From Viscum album (taxonomy: Eukaryota > Streptophyta > Magnoliopsida > Santalales > Viscaceae), in contig OY728157.1 of the NCBI GenBank assembly GCA_963277665.1, forward strand, positions 367,674,067 to 367,738,066: a DNA stretch of 64,000 nucleotides. Reading direction: 5' to 3'. This document shows, piece after piece, positions 22,872-33,579 of this stretch (position 1 is its first letter; each line of letters starts with the position of its first letter). Below the pieces are notes generated by a model. The model did not search any database. It saw nothing but the letters and a program-made list of their open reading frames with translations, and was not told where the DNA came from. A program made the translations under genes and the position numbers.

Positions 22872-25281
22872 ATGAATTCTGAAGAAACTTCCCAATATAT
22901 GTCTACCTCAATTCCAATTTCAAAATGGAAAGTCTATAGAAAAAAATTTGTCCATCGGAACATCTACATGTACGAGTCTATCATCACCAAGAAGATCAAG
23001 CTGGATGGTTGGGAAGATGCATGTGTTTTCAAAACAGGTGATCTAGATGCTGTCTATTCAGAGTTAGTAGTAGATTTTTTTGAATCAGCAAGTTTTTATG
23101 AGGAAGATGGAAGAGAAAATTTTTCTTTCAAGTCTTATGGAAAGACATACAAACTTACTTATACCAAGGTGGCAAGCTTTGAGGGGAAAGAATATGAAGG
23201 AGAAGCTGGATTTTGTTTACAAAAACTCACGAATGCTCAAGGAAGTTTTGTTAAGGTTAAGGCCTTACAATGTCTTGGACCTACTGATGTCAATACAACA
23301 AAGATTTCTCATCTTTTCCCTAATAATTGAATTATTCAGCTTTGGGTACAAGGTTTTTTGGTTCCGATAAAGGGAGATAAAGATACCCTGATGAAATGTG
23401 ACATATATTTCTTAGACTTCTTGGTGAATCTAAGAAAAATAAATCTGATGAGGCATGGCATTGTGACTATCAATAATATCAAGGAAAAAAACATGAGAGC
23501 TCAAATCATAATGTACCCTGCCTTACTATCAAGGCTGATAGTTCGGTGCTTAGTTTCATTCAAGGTTGAAAGTATGTCTATGGTTCGGAATAGGAAGCTT
23601 ATTCTTGTCAGTGATGATATGCTGAAAAAAATCAATATGGGTTTTTTCTAAGGAAATAGGTGAATTTTATAGCTTTCCAGAGGGAGAGGCTAATGTCATT
23701 CCGGAAAAAGAGGAGAAGGCTAAACCAGCAATGAAAATTTCTAAGAAGAGGAAGCTTAAGGAAGTGTTTGGTGATGAAAAAACCCCCAAGTCTAAGGAAA
23801 CTCAATCTGCACCACCCAAGCCAAAGAAACAGAATGATTATCCAGATGAAGTAGCTGCTAAGTGGAAAGAAGACAACGAGAAGAGAAAAGAAGGGGATCC
23901 AGAGTTCGGACTGGACCCTGCTAAGGCTAAGGCCATAAGGGAAAGAGTTGCTGATGAGTAAGAAAATCAAGAGAATGAAAAGAAGTTTAAGAAGAAGATT
24001 TTAGAAGATGAGATTGTTCAATCTCTTTTTAAAGCAACATAGTTATCCTCTATGAAGATTCCCATTCTGGAAACCTTTGATGTTAAATCATTACAAGAAA
24101 CCCCTGGCAAGAATTACTCCACTCGGGAATAGCTTAAAGGTAAATACATTGTTGAAGAAGTAGAGAAAAGAGTTTCTAAAGAAGTAGAAGAACAAATAGA
24201 GGAAGAATAAGAAGAAGTAGTAAGTGATGATCTGGATGACTTGATTAAACAAGTAGAAGACTTTCAAGAAAAGGCTGAATCTGCAAAATTACCCACTCCG
24301 GGAAAGGGAGTTGAGAAATAAAGTAGCATGGATGATAATAAGTAAGAGGAAGGGAAGGAAAATGTATTATCTGATAAGGGAGAATATTATGAGAATAATT
24401 TCCTTAAATAAGGGGCAGGAAAGGAGAAACCAGTTGAGGACCAGATTGTCCAATTATCAGAAAGTGAGGAAAAATCTCCAGATGATGAACACATTCTGAA
24501 ATATGATAAAGGGAAGAATGTTCTCATGGAGACGCCAATAAAAGATATCATCAGAAATAAATAGGTTCGTGGTTTATCAAGAATGAAGCTAGTACAGGTT
24601 GAGGAAGTGCAATCTCCATGTGAGTTATCTGATTCAGAGTCATCAGCTCATGGTCATGATTTTGTGGTGGAATCTCTGAATAAGTAGGTGGACACCATTC
24701 CGATATTTCCAATTATTGACTCCAGATGCCAGATGTTGCAACATAGTTTGAATCAAAAGTTAGAATCCTTACTTATGGTGATGGATAAGTGTATAATGAT
24801 TGAGGCCGATTATACAAATTGTCTTATCAATTATTATGTTCACAGGAAATCATGTAGCAATATCACTTTTTGGTCTAAGAAAATTGAAGAAGACATGGCT
24901 TAGTTTGATAATTTTCAGAATGAGGTAAAAGAAGCTTTTGACACCGAGGATTCAATGATTAACAATCTTCAGGATGAGATGATTATTGAAAGAAGTTCTC
25001 GAAGTCAAAAAGTGAAGGAACTGAATGATAAGGCAACCTCTTTTGATCAAAACCATATAAGGGATAAAGATCTCCAGATTGAGCTTGAGAAAAGACTTGT
25101 AAAGTAGGATGAGTTAGTGAAGATGCATGAAGAGTCCTTTAAGGCTTAGGCAGAAGGTTTGAAAGCACAATATGAAAGGATAAAATCATTGGAAAGGAAA
25201 TTTGAGCAGGATCAAAGAGATTTTATGAAACTAAAAACCTTGTTGAAGAAGCTGATCCCAAAGGAAAAGGGAGACAAATAA
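22872..25281 (+). pseudogene. C1 extra ORF after pol (Sirevirus third-ORF position), decayed
   Basis: From ATG 22872, about 150 codons read MNSEETSQYMSTS to KISHLFPNN before a TGA at 23328. The same frame continues to about 23640. A one-base shift near a run of T then moves it to the frame kept until TAA 25279. The N-terminal part (KWKVYRKKFVHRNIYMYES, GWEDACVF, YSELVVDFF) resembles from memory the family called putative plant transposon protein. The remainder is rich in Lys and Glu, and its last part (about 24900-25280) looks coiled-coil-like. Twelve stops lie in frame after 23731 with no further shift. No signal peptide or convincing transmembrane segment is seen, so I do not call it an envelope protein. 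Function unknown. Confidence 0.7.
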
Positions 25282-25427
25282 ACCCACTCCGATCTTGTCC
25301 TGTATTTTTTTATCCATGAAAAAATTCAACTCTAATGAAATTGTTTGCATGGTTATATCATGTGTTTTTATATAATAATGATTCAGGTACCTTATTTCTT
25401 TTCCATTCCCATAAATTCTTTTTGAAA

Positions 25428-25755
25428 ATCACAAAGGGGGAGAAGGAAAAAAACTACGTAAAAGGGGAGAAGGAAAAATTTACAATGGAAAATGAAAAAT
25501 TTCTAAGTGAAAAATTTTTAAAGTAAAGAGGATTTTCTCATTACGATGTTTTACATTCCCTTGATAATGAAAACATCACTCCGGAAATTAATTATACAAT
25601 CCTTACAGTTTCAATGCCTATGTTGGAGTTAGTTTAATTCACTTTCATCCATGAACAAAGGGAGATAAGTTGTAATTTCAATGTTTAATGATAGTTTTCA
25701 AGAACCTTATATTCATTTTCATAAGGATGTTTGTGATTTCCAAAATGGGGGATAT
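25428..25755 (+). other. Multiple polypurine tracts of C1
   Basis: Purine motifs occur at about 25432 (CAAAGGGGGAGAAGG), 25459 (AAAAGGGGAGAAGG) and 25657 (CAAAGGGAGATAAG), and finally at 25742-25755 (AAAATGGGGGATAT), next to the 3' LTR. Repetition of the tract upstream of the 3' LTR is a known Sirevirus trait. The last is the functional position. Confidence 0.7.
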
Positions 25756-27583
25756 TTTTGAGTCAATAAGGTTTTCCTTATGACTGTTTCATTCCTTCTT
25801 GTTTTGAAAATCACAAACACCCTTTACTTAAGCAAATCTATGTTTTACTTCTACAAGGAAAATTTCCCTCCTTATGTAATTTTACCCTAACTTAGATTTC
25901 ATTACACATATATATATTTTTATTAAGTGTAAAAATCGGATTCATACCCAAAACCTCGGAATCATATAATACTTAGATATGAAGAATTCTGTTATAGGAT
26001 CTGAATTCTGGATGTGAACTGTAATGAAGTTCAAATCAGAATTCTAGATGTGAACTGTAATGAAGATTCACTCCGAATTCTGGATGTGAACTGTAATGAA
26101 GTTCACATCAGAATTCAGGACGTAAACTATAATGATGTTCCACTCGAAATTCTAGGTGAGAACTGTAATGAAGTTCCACTCCGAAGCTTGGATACTAACT
26201 CTAACAAAGTTCAAATCTGAGTTATGGACTCCGAACATTTACATGTGTGACTCCGAACTTTAAATAGTTCGATTCTGATCTTCTATGAGTTCGACTCCAA
26301 ACTGTTACCAAGTTCTTCTCCGAACTCTTAATAAGTGAGACTCCAAACTCTGTAAGTTCAGATACCGAATTCTAGTGAAACCAGACTCTGAATTTCCTTA
26401 GAGATTAAGACTCTGGATTTCTATAGAATTCAGGTTCTGAATTCTTATAAAACAGAATCCAAATATACTTTTTATTATTGATTCTAAATTCCATTTTGGA
26501 TATAATCTGAACGTTTATTTTCATACATTCCAAACATTAGTTTTTTTATTATTACACTTGTTTCATTATAACACGATGTCATTCTTTCAGTTACACATGT
26601 TTTTTTTATAAAACGATGTCGTCCATTCTGTTTCTAACTAACCGTTGGTTGAGTTACACGTGTACAGGTCCCTCCAAATTTTAAGGAAAATATGACAGTT
26701 AGAGGAGGGAGCTGACCATTGTAAATTTGCCTATACATAGATGAACTTTTGAACGAGCTTGATACACACACATAACTTCAACTGATCTTTGACAACATGT
26801 GTTTACATGCTGTTGAAGTGATTTCTAGATAGAGAGGCTCTTAATAACTCTCAAGCTTCGTGCAGAAAGTTTGAATGATGTGTTAAAACTTTTCCTTGTG
26901 CAGAATTTCTTCGTACGAATCCGAATGTTGGTTATTAAATTCGAGTACTTCCCGGGATAGGAAGACAGAGGTGTCTACTTCCTTAAAGTTTGAGGGCTTC
27001 CTTGATGAGGAAGACAGAGGTTCCAACTACCTTGAAGTTGAGGTCTTGTGGGGATAGAAAGACAGAGACTCGGATCTTCGAATCGAGGGCTTACCCTGGT
27101 GTGTGTAAGACAGACTTTCTTGAAATTATAAATCAAGGGACCTTTACCCAAGGTTGTTGGATACCCTTCTCTTTGGGTTAAAATATTTTTATCTTGTTAT
27201 ATTTACCTTTACTACTTGTTTTTCCGCAGAATTTTGTATTGTATAGAAAGTATAATCTTCTTATATTTCTTTACACTTATACTCTGATTAATTTAGATTT
27301 TATTCGCTTTAACGTAGAATCTCATATTGTAAACTTTGGTTAAGATTCAATTTTCGGAACATATTTTTTAGAATCACTTTCTAGATTCAAGAAGGTGTAT
27401 AGAACTAGAAGTTTATAAATTCATACCTTGTTCCAATTCTCCAATTGGTGTTAGAGGTGTTGTGAATTTACTTAGTTTAACTTTGTTAAACCTAGATCGT
27501 TACTTGTTTAAGGAAATTTTTAAAGTATAAAATTCACCCCCCTCTTGTTTATTGAGCATCTACATCATTATTTTGATCCTACA
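25756..27583 (+). repeat. C1 3' LTR
   Basis: An 1828 bp LTR matching 14961-16826 along its length by eye, including the tandem repeats (about 26000-26225), the ACACACACA region and the GATCCTACA end. Substitutions and small indels against the 5' LTR are frequent, so the insertion is not recent. Confidence 0.88.
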
Positions 27584-27969
27584 AAGTCTCTACCTCGATC
27601 AGTGATGCCCGTCGTCTGCATCCAACACAACGAAATGTGGGCATAGCACGAGCATCGATGAGTATAACAATACTCAGTTGGGACCCCAGGACCCGCCGAA
27701 GGTATCCCAGAATCCACGACGGATATATGATAGAAGAAAGATAGAATCAAAAAATATCAACCAACCCTACTTAGGTATATGCCCATACATATACCTATGT
27801 TATCAATCTCAGATCGGCTCCAACTCTCAAGCAAAAGCACATCCCAGTCCACACAGGAAGGTAAAGTCAATCAATCAATGATAATGATTGAATTTCATGA
27901 CTCATATCACATAGGTATACATCTTTCATATAGAGATAGAAATGATTAGATGTAGTAACTGATTCGTCT

Positions 27970-28180
27970 AAGCTGTCGGACCCACACAGGATACAAGTAC
28001 GGAGGTCAAAACTGTCGAACCCACACATGATAGAAGAGTAGTAGTCAACATACGGAGGATTCTAGTATAGTAGTCATCACTTTCGAACCCACGGAGGTTT
28101 CTAGTATAGTAGTCATCGTTGTCAAACCCACGGAGGGTCCCAGTATAGAAGTCGTCGTAGTCACAGCCAGCTCAAGGGTT
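27970..28180. repeat. ~40 bp tandem repeats in the G2 3' LTR
   Basis: Units carry GTCGAACCCACACAGGATA-like or CCACGGAGGATTCTAGTATAG-like sequence with TAGTCATC. The matching array in the other LTR (35820-36110) has more of the first unit type, so copy number differs between the two LTRs. Confidence 0.7.
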
Positions 28181-28519
28181 CCCGCATACATCACGCTTGA
28201 TTCCGAGAGGGTCTGCTCCTCGAGAAAAGGGTTTGATACAAAAACTACCACAAAGTACCATGGTTATGTATCCCTAAGTTCCATCACATCATTAGTAACC
28301 CAACTCGACAGATGGCGTGTCAATCGGACGCCCGGTCTGAGAGTTATAAGTGTTTCCGCTCCAAGGGCCTGGTTGGTTTCATAATCGAACCAACCCAGCT
28401 GAACCCAAACGTCACCAAAACATTGAGTGTGATTTTCCTAAACGACCGCCTTGGTCGAAGTAATCCTAAGCAACTCATGGTGTGTCGATCGGAGGACTGT
28501 AGCTCATGTTATGGGTGAA

Positions 28520-28960
28520 AAACCAAAAGTAACCCGTAGAAGGGGGTCTGGATCTGGTCCGACCCAGACCAACCCGCCGGGGTCGGCCCAAACCGGGTCG
28601 ACCCAACCCAGGTATGGGTCTAAAAAAGTAGGGTGCGACATGGCTCGTGTGGCTAGCCACCCGGACTGCACGAAGGCGGCCCTGTCCGCGCACAGGCAGC
28701 TTGGCTCGCTGGCCGGCGGCCCAACCCGCTTGGCTGGAAGCCCGTCCTATGGACGGTCGTGGCTCGGCCAGCTGGCCTAGCGTGGGGGGGGGGTTCAGTT
28801 TTGTAATAGAAGTTCCAGTTGGCACCGACCGTTCCACCAGGAACACGAGGACGCAGGTTCCGCTCCTCCCTCGCGCCCGGTGTCGCGGTGGCCATCCACC
28901 GGCGGCGCGCGAGAGGCGCCGCTGCCCCCAGAGGGCTGGCTAGTTCTGGCCGCCGACAAC
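28520..28960. repeat. GC-rich segment of the G2 3' LTR
   Basis: Strongly GC-rich in otherwise AT-rich DNA, with repeated GGGTC and GACCC motifs and a run of ten G at 28784-28793. A counterpart at about 36470-36880 shows it belongs to the LTR. Long frames through it on both strands disagree between the two LTR copies. Confidence 0.7.
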
Positions 28961-30178
28961 CCATGTCATCGCGCTCTTTCTCAAGCCACCAGATTCGTTC
29001 TGGTGGACCATTTTTCCTCCCTTCTGCACATATGGCCTCCTCGGTTCTTTCTCTTCACTGCAACAGCCTCAAAACATCGTTGCCCTTCCGTTCACCCATT
29101 TCCCAACAAACTGTGCATCATGAACAAAAAGGCGGAGGGTCCGGACTTGTTCCTTAGCCTGTGCCCTTCGAGTTAGGAGTTAAAATAGTAATCCAACCTA
29201 TAAAATCCCAAGTACGAGGGTATAATTACATAAATAATATTATACAAAAACCCCTACCTCGATTCCCATAATGTTGCACATCAACGAGCCGCGGAAGACG
29301 AGCGTCACAGAGGTCGAGCGTCGCGGAAGATGGTGTCGTTCCTTCATCGTCGGAGGAAGAGTCGTTGTCATTGTTCAAATTCCTCGTGGGCAGTGACTTC
29401 ACTCATGACTTGGAGGAAAAGGAAGAATGACAGTGTTCCTCATGGGTGCCACCTCACGTACTTTCCCTAGTTGAAGAAGTGGAGGAGATGTTCTTCTCCG
29501 AGAGAAGGATCACATTCCTCATGGGAAGAAAGATTTGCTTCTAATCCTCCAATTCATCTCCATAGATTAATTTCCAAGAAATCAAAATAAAAAGGATCTC
29601 CCATATTTTAATAATGACATGCAATTCAAAATAATTCAAACATTAGGGGACCCAAATAATTAATTTTTTATTAATTGAGAGTGTGTTGTCACATTCATGA
29701 AAGGAGGTTGGAAAGTATCAATTAAATAAGATAGGTGTCAAATTAATTATGGGGAGTTAATGGGGAGTTTGACGAGAAGTTTAGGGGTTAGGCTCATGTG
29801 GGCCCCACCTCCAACATCCCTTTGGATCAAATAACCGCCAATTAAAAATAAAATTGTGTAACACTACAATTTTATTTAATTAATTATGAATCCCCAAATT
29901 AAAACATCAACTCACGACCAAATGAAAATGCAGTAAAGGTCCCCTTAAGAGAAAACCAGCGCTGTAAGTTCATCGGTGTCCTCAGATTTCAATTCCGACC
30001 ACCAGTTCAAAAGATAGAAAATATGGCACATACGTTTACTGAACGTACCTGAACAAAACTTCAGGAATTGATTCTGGGCACACCGGGCCTCAGAATCAGG
30101 CGCCGTCAAAAACCACGGACTCGTAAAATTACATAGAATTTAAGATAAAAATTTCATTGAAATTTCCAGGTATTTACA

Positions 30179-30192
30179 TTACCCCACCTCAG
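30179..30192 (-). other. Polypurine tract of G2
   Basis: On the minus strand CTGAGGTGGGGTAA directly precedes the 3' LTR start TGTAAATACC. It is well placed and mostly purine. Confidence 0.7.
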
Positions 30193-30224
30193 GAATTTGC
30201 GTCCCTGTAAAGAAACAACACACA

Positions 30225-31455
30225 CTAGAGAAACAAATGAGGGTACTGAGCACACATTTGAGCCTCCCACTCCCATGTGCTCTCCTGGAGGTTCCCGTGC
30301 TGCCTTCGAATTCACACTAGTAGAATCGACCATCCACGTAGGACCCACTCCTGTTGATCATCGATCTCCACCAAGACCTCTGTGAAAGTCGCCCCGTCAA
30401 CTATGTACACCTCCCCATGGTCGATGATCTGGGACATTTCATGCACGTATCTCCAGAGCAAAGATATGTGCAAGACGTCATGCACCCAGTGAAACTTAGG
30501 TAGAAGGGGCAGGCGGTAAGCCACCAAACCTACTCTACTGAGGACCTGGAATGGCCCAATAAAATGTGGAGATAACTTGCTACCCAGACCAAATCATTAT
30601 ATACCTCATCGATGTGAGACACGTAGGAAGACATGATCGCCATCCTCGAACACCAGTGGTCTCTGTCTCCTATCAGTATAGGACTTCTGTTTGTTTGTGA
30701 AGTCTTCATCCTCCCCTGGATGATCTGAACTTTCTCCGTTGTAGCCTGAACCATCTCTAGTTCTACAACTACTGACTCCCCTGGGTGAGTCTAGAATACA
30801 GGTGATCTGCAAGGTCAGATGTATAGTGCCTCGTAAGGGGTCATCCCGATGATAGAGTTGTAGCTATTGTTGTATGAAACCTCCACCAGGGGTATGTGAT
30901 CCTCCAAGCTACGACCAAAGTCGAGGACACATGCATGGATCATTCCCTCCATAGTATGAATGGTCCTCTCAATCTGACCGTCCTTCTGATGTTGGAAGGT
31001 GGTACTCAAGCGAAGCTGCATGCCAAAATCCTCCTGTAACCCCTTCTATAGATGGGAAGTCAAAAAAGAATCCCAATAAGATACGATCATCAATGGAACA
31101 CCATGAAGTTGTACGATCTAATGTATGTAGAGGCTCCCCAAGCTCTCTACTGAGCCCTGTTCTCTGATCGGTAAGATGTGGGCCGACTTGGTGAGTTAGT
31201 CGACAATCACCCAGATAGAGTCTTGTCCCCTAGATGTACGTGGAATACCCATCACAAAATCGATGGATATCCCGTCCCACTTACACTATAGGACCTCTAA
31301 GGGTTGTACCAAGCATGCCGGTACCAGGTGCTCTGCCTTCACTTGGTGACATGTGAGGCATCGTGATACAAACTCTGCTACTTCCATCTTTATACCCAGC
31401 CACCAGTGTTGTTGTCTGAGGTCCTGATACATCTTCGCCACTCATGGATATACCA
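30225..31455 (-). pseudogene. G2 integrase remnant with chromodomain-like C-terminus
   Basis: Reading downward: zinc-module motifs MYQDLRQQHWW and CLTCHQVKAEH (about 31330-31440). The core starts WDGISIDFVMGIP (about 31270, first Asp kept). VSYWDSF follows at about 31085, where the usual SDRD has lost its first Asp. DGQIERTIHTMEGM (about 30960) keeps the catalytic Glu. LVEVSYNNSYNSIIGMTPYEAL is well preserved. The C-terminal part includes VAYRLPLLPKFHWVHDVLHI, and a chromodomain-like ending with STWEWEAQ and AQYPHLF (about 30230-30290). A C-terminal chromodomain is characteristic of chromoviruses. Several stops and frameshifts (about 30755-30815) disable it. Confidence 0.88.
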
Positions 31456-31756
31456 CTAGAGGGGTTGTGTGAAACTCCCTCATCAAATCCTCCTATAATG
31501 CAACTGGTACCATGGTATGTCCTCTGAAGAGGATGACGTGCTCCCCTCCTTCAGAAAATACATCAGGCACCTGCCCTATGGATATATGATCAAATCACAT
31601 CACACTGTCAATGTTCACATGCTGTGCATATGTGACTCGCTGAAAAAGAGGAGGAGTGACTGTGACAGATTGAAAAAAGGATGTTCTATCACTATCCACA
31701 AATGATATCTGCATCGCGGCTAGCTGCTTCGTCGCCTCTCCTAGTAGCTAAATGCC

Positions 31757-32110
31757 TGATCGTCTGCTGAGATCTTCGGTTATAATGTTCCCCTTCCCAG
31801 GTGTATAGACTATCTCAAAGTCATAGTCCGTGAGGAACTCAAGCCATCGCCTCTATCTCAGGTTTAGGTCCTTCTGCGAGAAGATATACATGAGACTTTG
31901 GTTGTTAGAGTAGACTATAAAGCGCTCTCCCATCAGATAGTGACACCACATCTTCAAGGTGAAGACCACTGCTGTTAACTCCATGTAAGGGGTAGCGTAG
32001 TTCGGCCCGTCCTAACTCAACTTTTGTGAACCATATTCGATCACCGCTCACTCCTGCATCAGGACACACCTGATTCTGGTCCCTGATGCATCGCAGTAAA
32101 CTATGTTCCC
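31757..32110 (-). pseudogene. G2 RNase H remnant
   Basis: Begins with VYCDASGTRIRCVLMQ (about 32100), the usual first-aspartate motif of gypsy RNase H. It continues with VVVFTLKMWCHYLMGERF, then IFSQKDLNLR and RRWLEFLTDYDFEIVYTPGK. It ends with EDLSRRSG, the degenerate ADALSR boundary motif. Stops occur, including one replacing a residue in the LR-RRW motif. Confidence 0.85.
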
Positions 32111-32249
32111 AACGCCCTCCTCCGGTAGCCTCAACATGGGCGCACTGGTAAATCTCTACCTCAACTTCTAAAAGCTCTGGTGGAATATCTATGACCACAT
32201 GAAGGGTTTCCCCTTCTTCCTCAATGATTAATGCATTTTTTCAACTCTA

Positions 32250-32985
32250 GAGAAGTTTGTCCCACATCTCTAATAGTATCCAGCTAGACACAAGAAACTC
32301 GGTACCTCTGTCACACTCCTGGGTGGCTCACATGCAAGTACTACCTCGATCTTTGTTGGTTCCACTGCAACTCTAGCCTCTGAGATGACGTGTCCCACAA
32401 AATGAACCTCTCGAATCCAAAACTGGCACTTTGAGAGCTTACCATAAAGCTGGTGCTCTCATAGTGTGTATAGTACTACCCACAAATGGTAGGCGTGATC
32501 CTCCTAAGTGGTCGAGTAAATCAGTATGTCGTCGATGAAGACTATGAAAAATCGATCGAGGTAAGGTTGGAAGATCCTGTTCATGAGACTCATGAACACT
32601 TCTGGAGCATTGGTTACACCGAAGGGAATAACCATGAACTCATTGTGGCCATTCCGACACCTGAAGGTCGTCTTCTGCACATACTCATCTCTAAATTTGA
32701 GCTGGTGATAGCCTAACCTGAGGTCTATCTTTGAGAACCATCATGCACCCTTGAGGTGATCAAAGAGGTAGTCAATCCTCAGGAGTGGGTACTTTTTCTT
32801 CATGTTCACCTGATTCATGCGATGGTAGTCGACGCACAGTCTCAAGATCCTATCCTCCTTCATGGAAAAAAAATTCGGAGATGCCCATGGTGAAACAGTG
32901 GGTCAGATAAATCCCCTTCCCTGCAAGTCTTCCAGCTGTACCCGCAGCTCACGAAGCTCGGCGGGAGCCATACGATATACTGGAA
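32250..32985 (-). pseudogene. G2 reverse transcriptase remnant
   Basis: Clear gypsy RT motifs in one frame: [66 protein letters not shown] and [10 protein letters not shown]. The catalytic FIDD at about 32525-32542 is intact, unlike in C1. VEPTKIEVVLA and VTEVPSFLCLAGYY mark the connection region. Only a few stops interrupt the core (for example GFI-PTVSP and KGA-WFSK, one residue each). It is the best preserved enzyme in the window, though still dead. The motif style fits the Tekay/Del branch. Confidence 0.9.
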
Positions 32986-33082
32986 TAGATATCGCTGTCG
33001 TCCCAGGGTACATGTCAATTTAGAAGTCTAATTCCCTACGAGGAGGTAGTCTGGGAACGTCGTCAGAGAAAACATCCACGTA

Positions 33083-33560
33083 CTAATCCAACACAACAAG
33101 AAAACTCAGACTCCACACATCAATTGCTCCAAGGATGAGAATAGTTAACTGATGTGTGATCAGTTTCCCCCTACTCTGCGTGAGTCCTTCCTGCACTGTA
33201 AAGGCTCCCTTCTCACCAGTGAATGTGAACTTGTTCCCATCCGTGCAGATACACCTCACATTGTGCCTAATACAATCGATCTGAGAATGGACTGTAGATA
33301 ACCAGTCCATACCCAATATGATGTCATAAGGCCTTGACGCCGCTACAAGATGATCCCAGCCAAAGCTCTTGCCTCCTAGAGTAAGCTCACACTACCGACA
33401 CCAATGCGTAATCATCGAGTCTGCTCTGGTAAAAGTGTCTAGCCATAAGGATCGATCCAACGGCTCTATCAGAATCTCTGAGCTCTGAAAAAGGGAAGTG
33501 GAAATAAAATAATAACTCGCACATGTGTCTATAAGTGCTGCAGAAGGGGTGGAGTAAACA
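33083..33560 (-). pseudogene. G2 protease remnant
   Basis: SAALIDTCASYYFIS (about 33500-33545) stands where gypsy proteases have D-T-G-A; the glycine is a cysteine. About 70 codons further on comes MGMDWLSTVHSQIDC (about 33316), the usual MDWL segment. The catalytic triplet is altered, so activity is not expected. It sits between gag and RT as in all Ty3/gypsy elements. Confidence 0.82.
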
Positions 33561-33579
33561 CAGATATTAACTCAAATCA

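Larger units (their letters stand above)
14961..27583 (+). mobile_element. C1: Sirevirus-type Ty1/copia element, decayed
   Basis: LTRs 14961-16826 and 25756-27583 flank an 8.9 kb interior with order gag, protease, integrase, RT, RNase H, then an extra ORF. This is copia order, with integrase before RT. Flanks are AAGTA (14956-14960) and AAGTC (27584-27588), a near-identical 5-bp duplication. An extra ORF after pol plus repeated polypurine motifs before the 3' LTR are traits known from Sireviruses. Every frame has several stops and frameshifts; many shifts fall in runs of T. It sits inside an LTR of G2 and is therefore younger than G2. Confidence 0.9.
27584..30178 (-). repeat. G2 3' LTR, part right of the C1 insertion
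   Basis: Resumes the LTR interrupted at 14960 (CATCCAACACAACGAA block, matching about 35470). It ends CCAGGTATTTACA at 30178. The two parts total about 3.0 kb, against 3048 bp for the other LTR. It contains about 40-bp tandem repeats (27970-28180) and a GC-rich segment (28520-28960). The many small open frames on both strands at 27568-29176 are unsupported shadows of the GC-rich part and the repeats. Confidence 0.82.

Noticed and set aside
22872..25281. Calling the extra C1 ORF an envelope gene
   Set aside because: No signal peptide, transmembrane segment or fusion-like motif is visible; the position alone is not enough.
28475..29176. Several overlapping GC-rich frames of about 100 codons on both strands
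   Set aside because: High GC lowers stop frequency. The frames overlap each other and are not conserved in the other LTR copy near 36500-37100.
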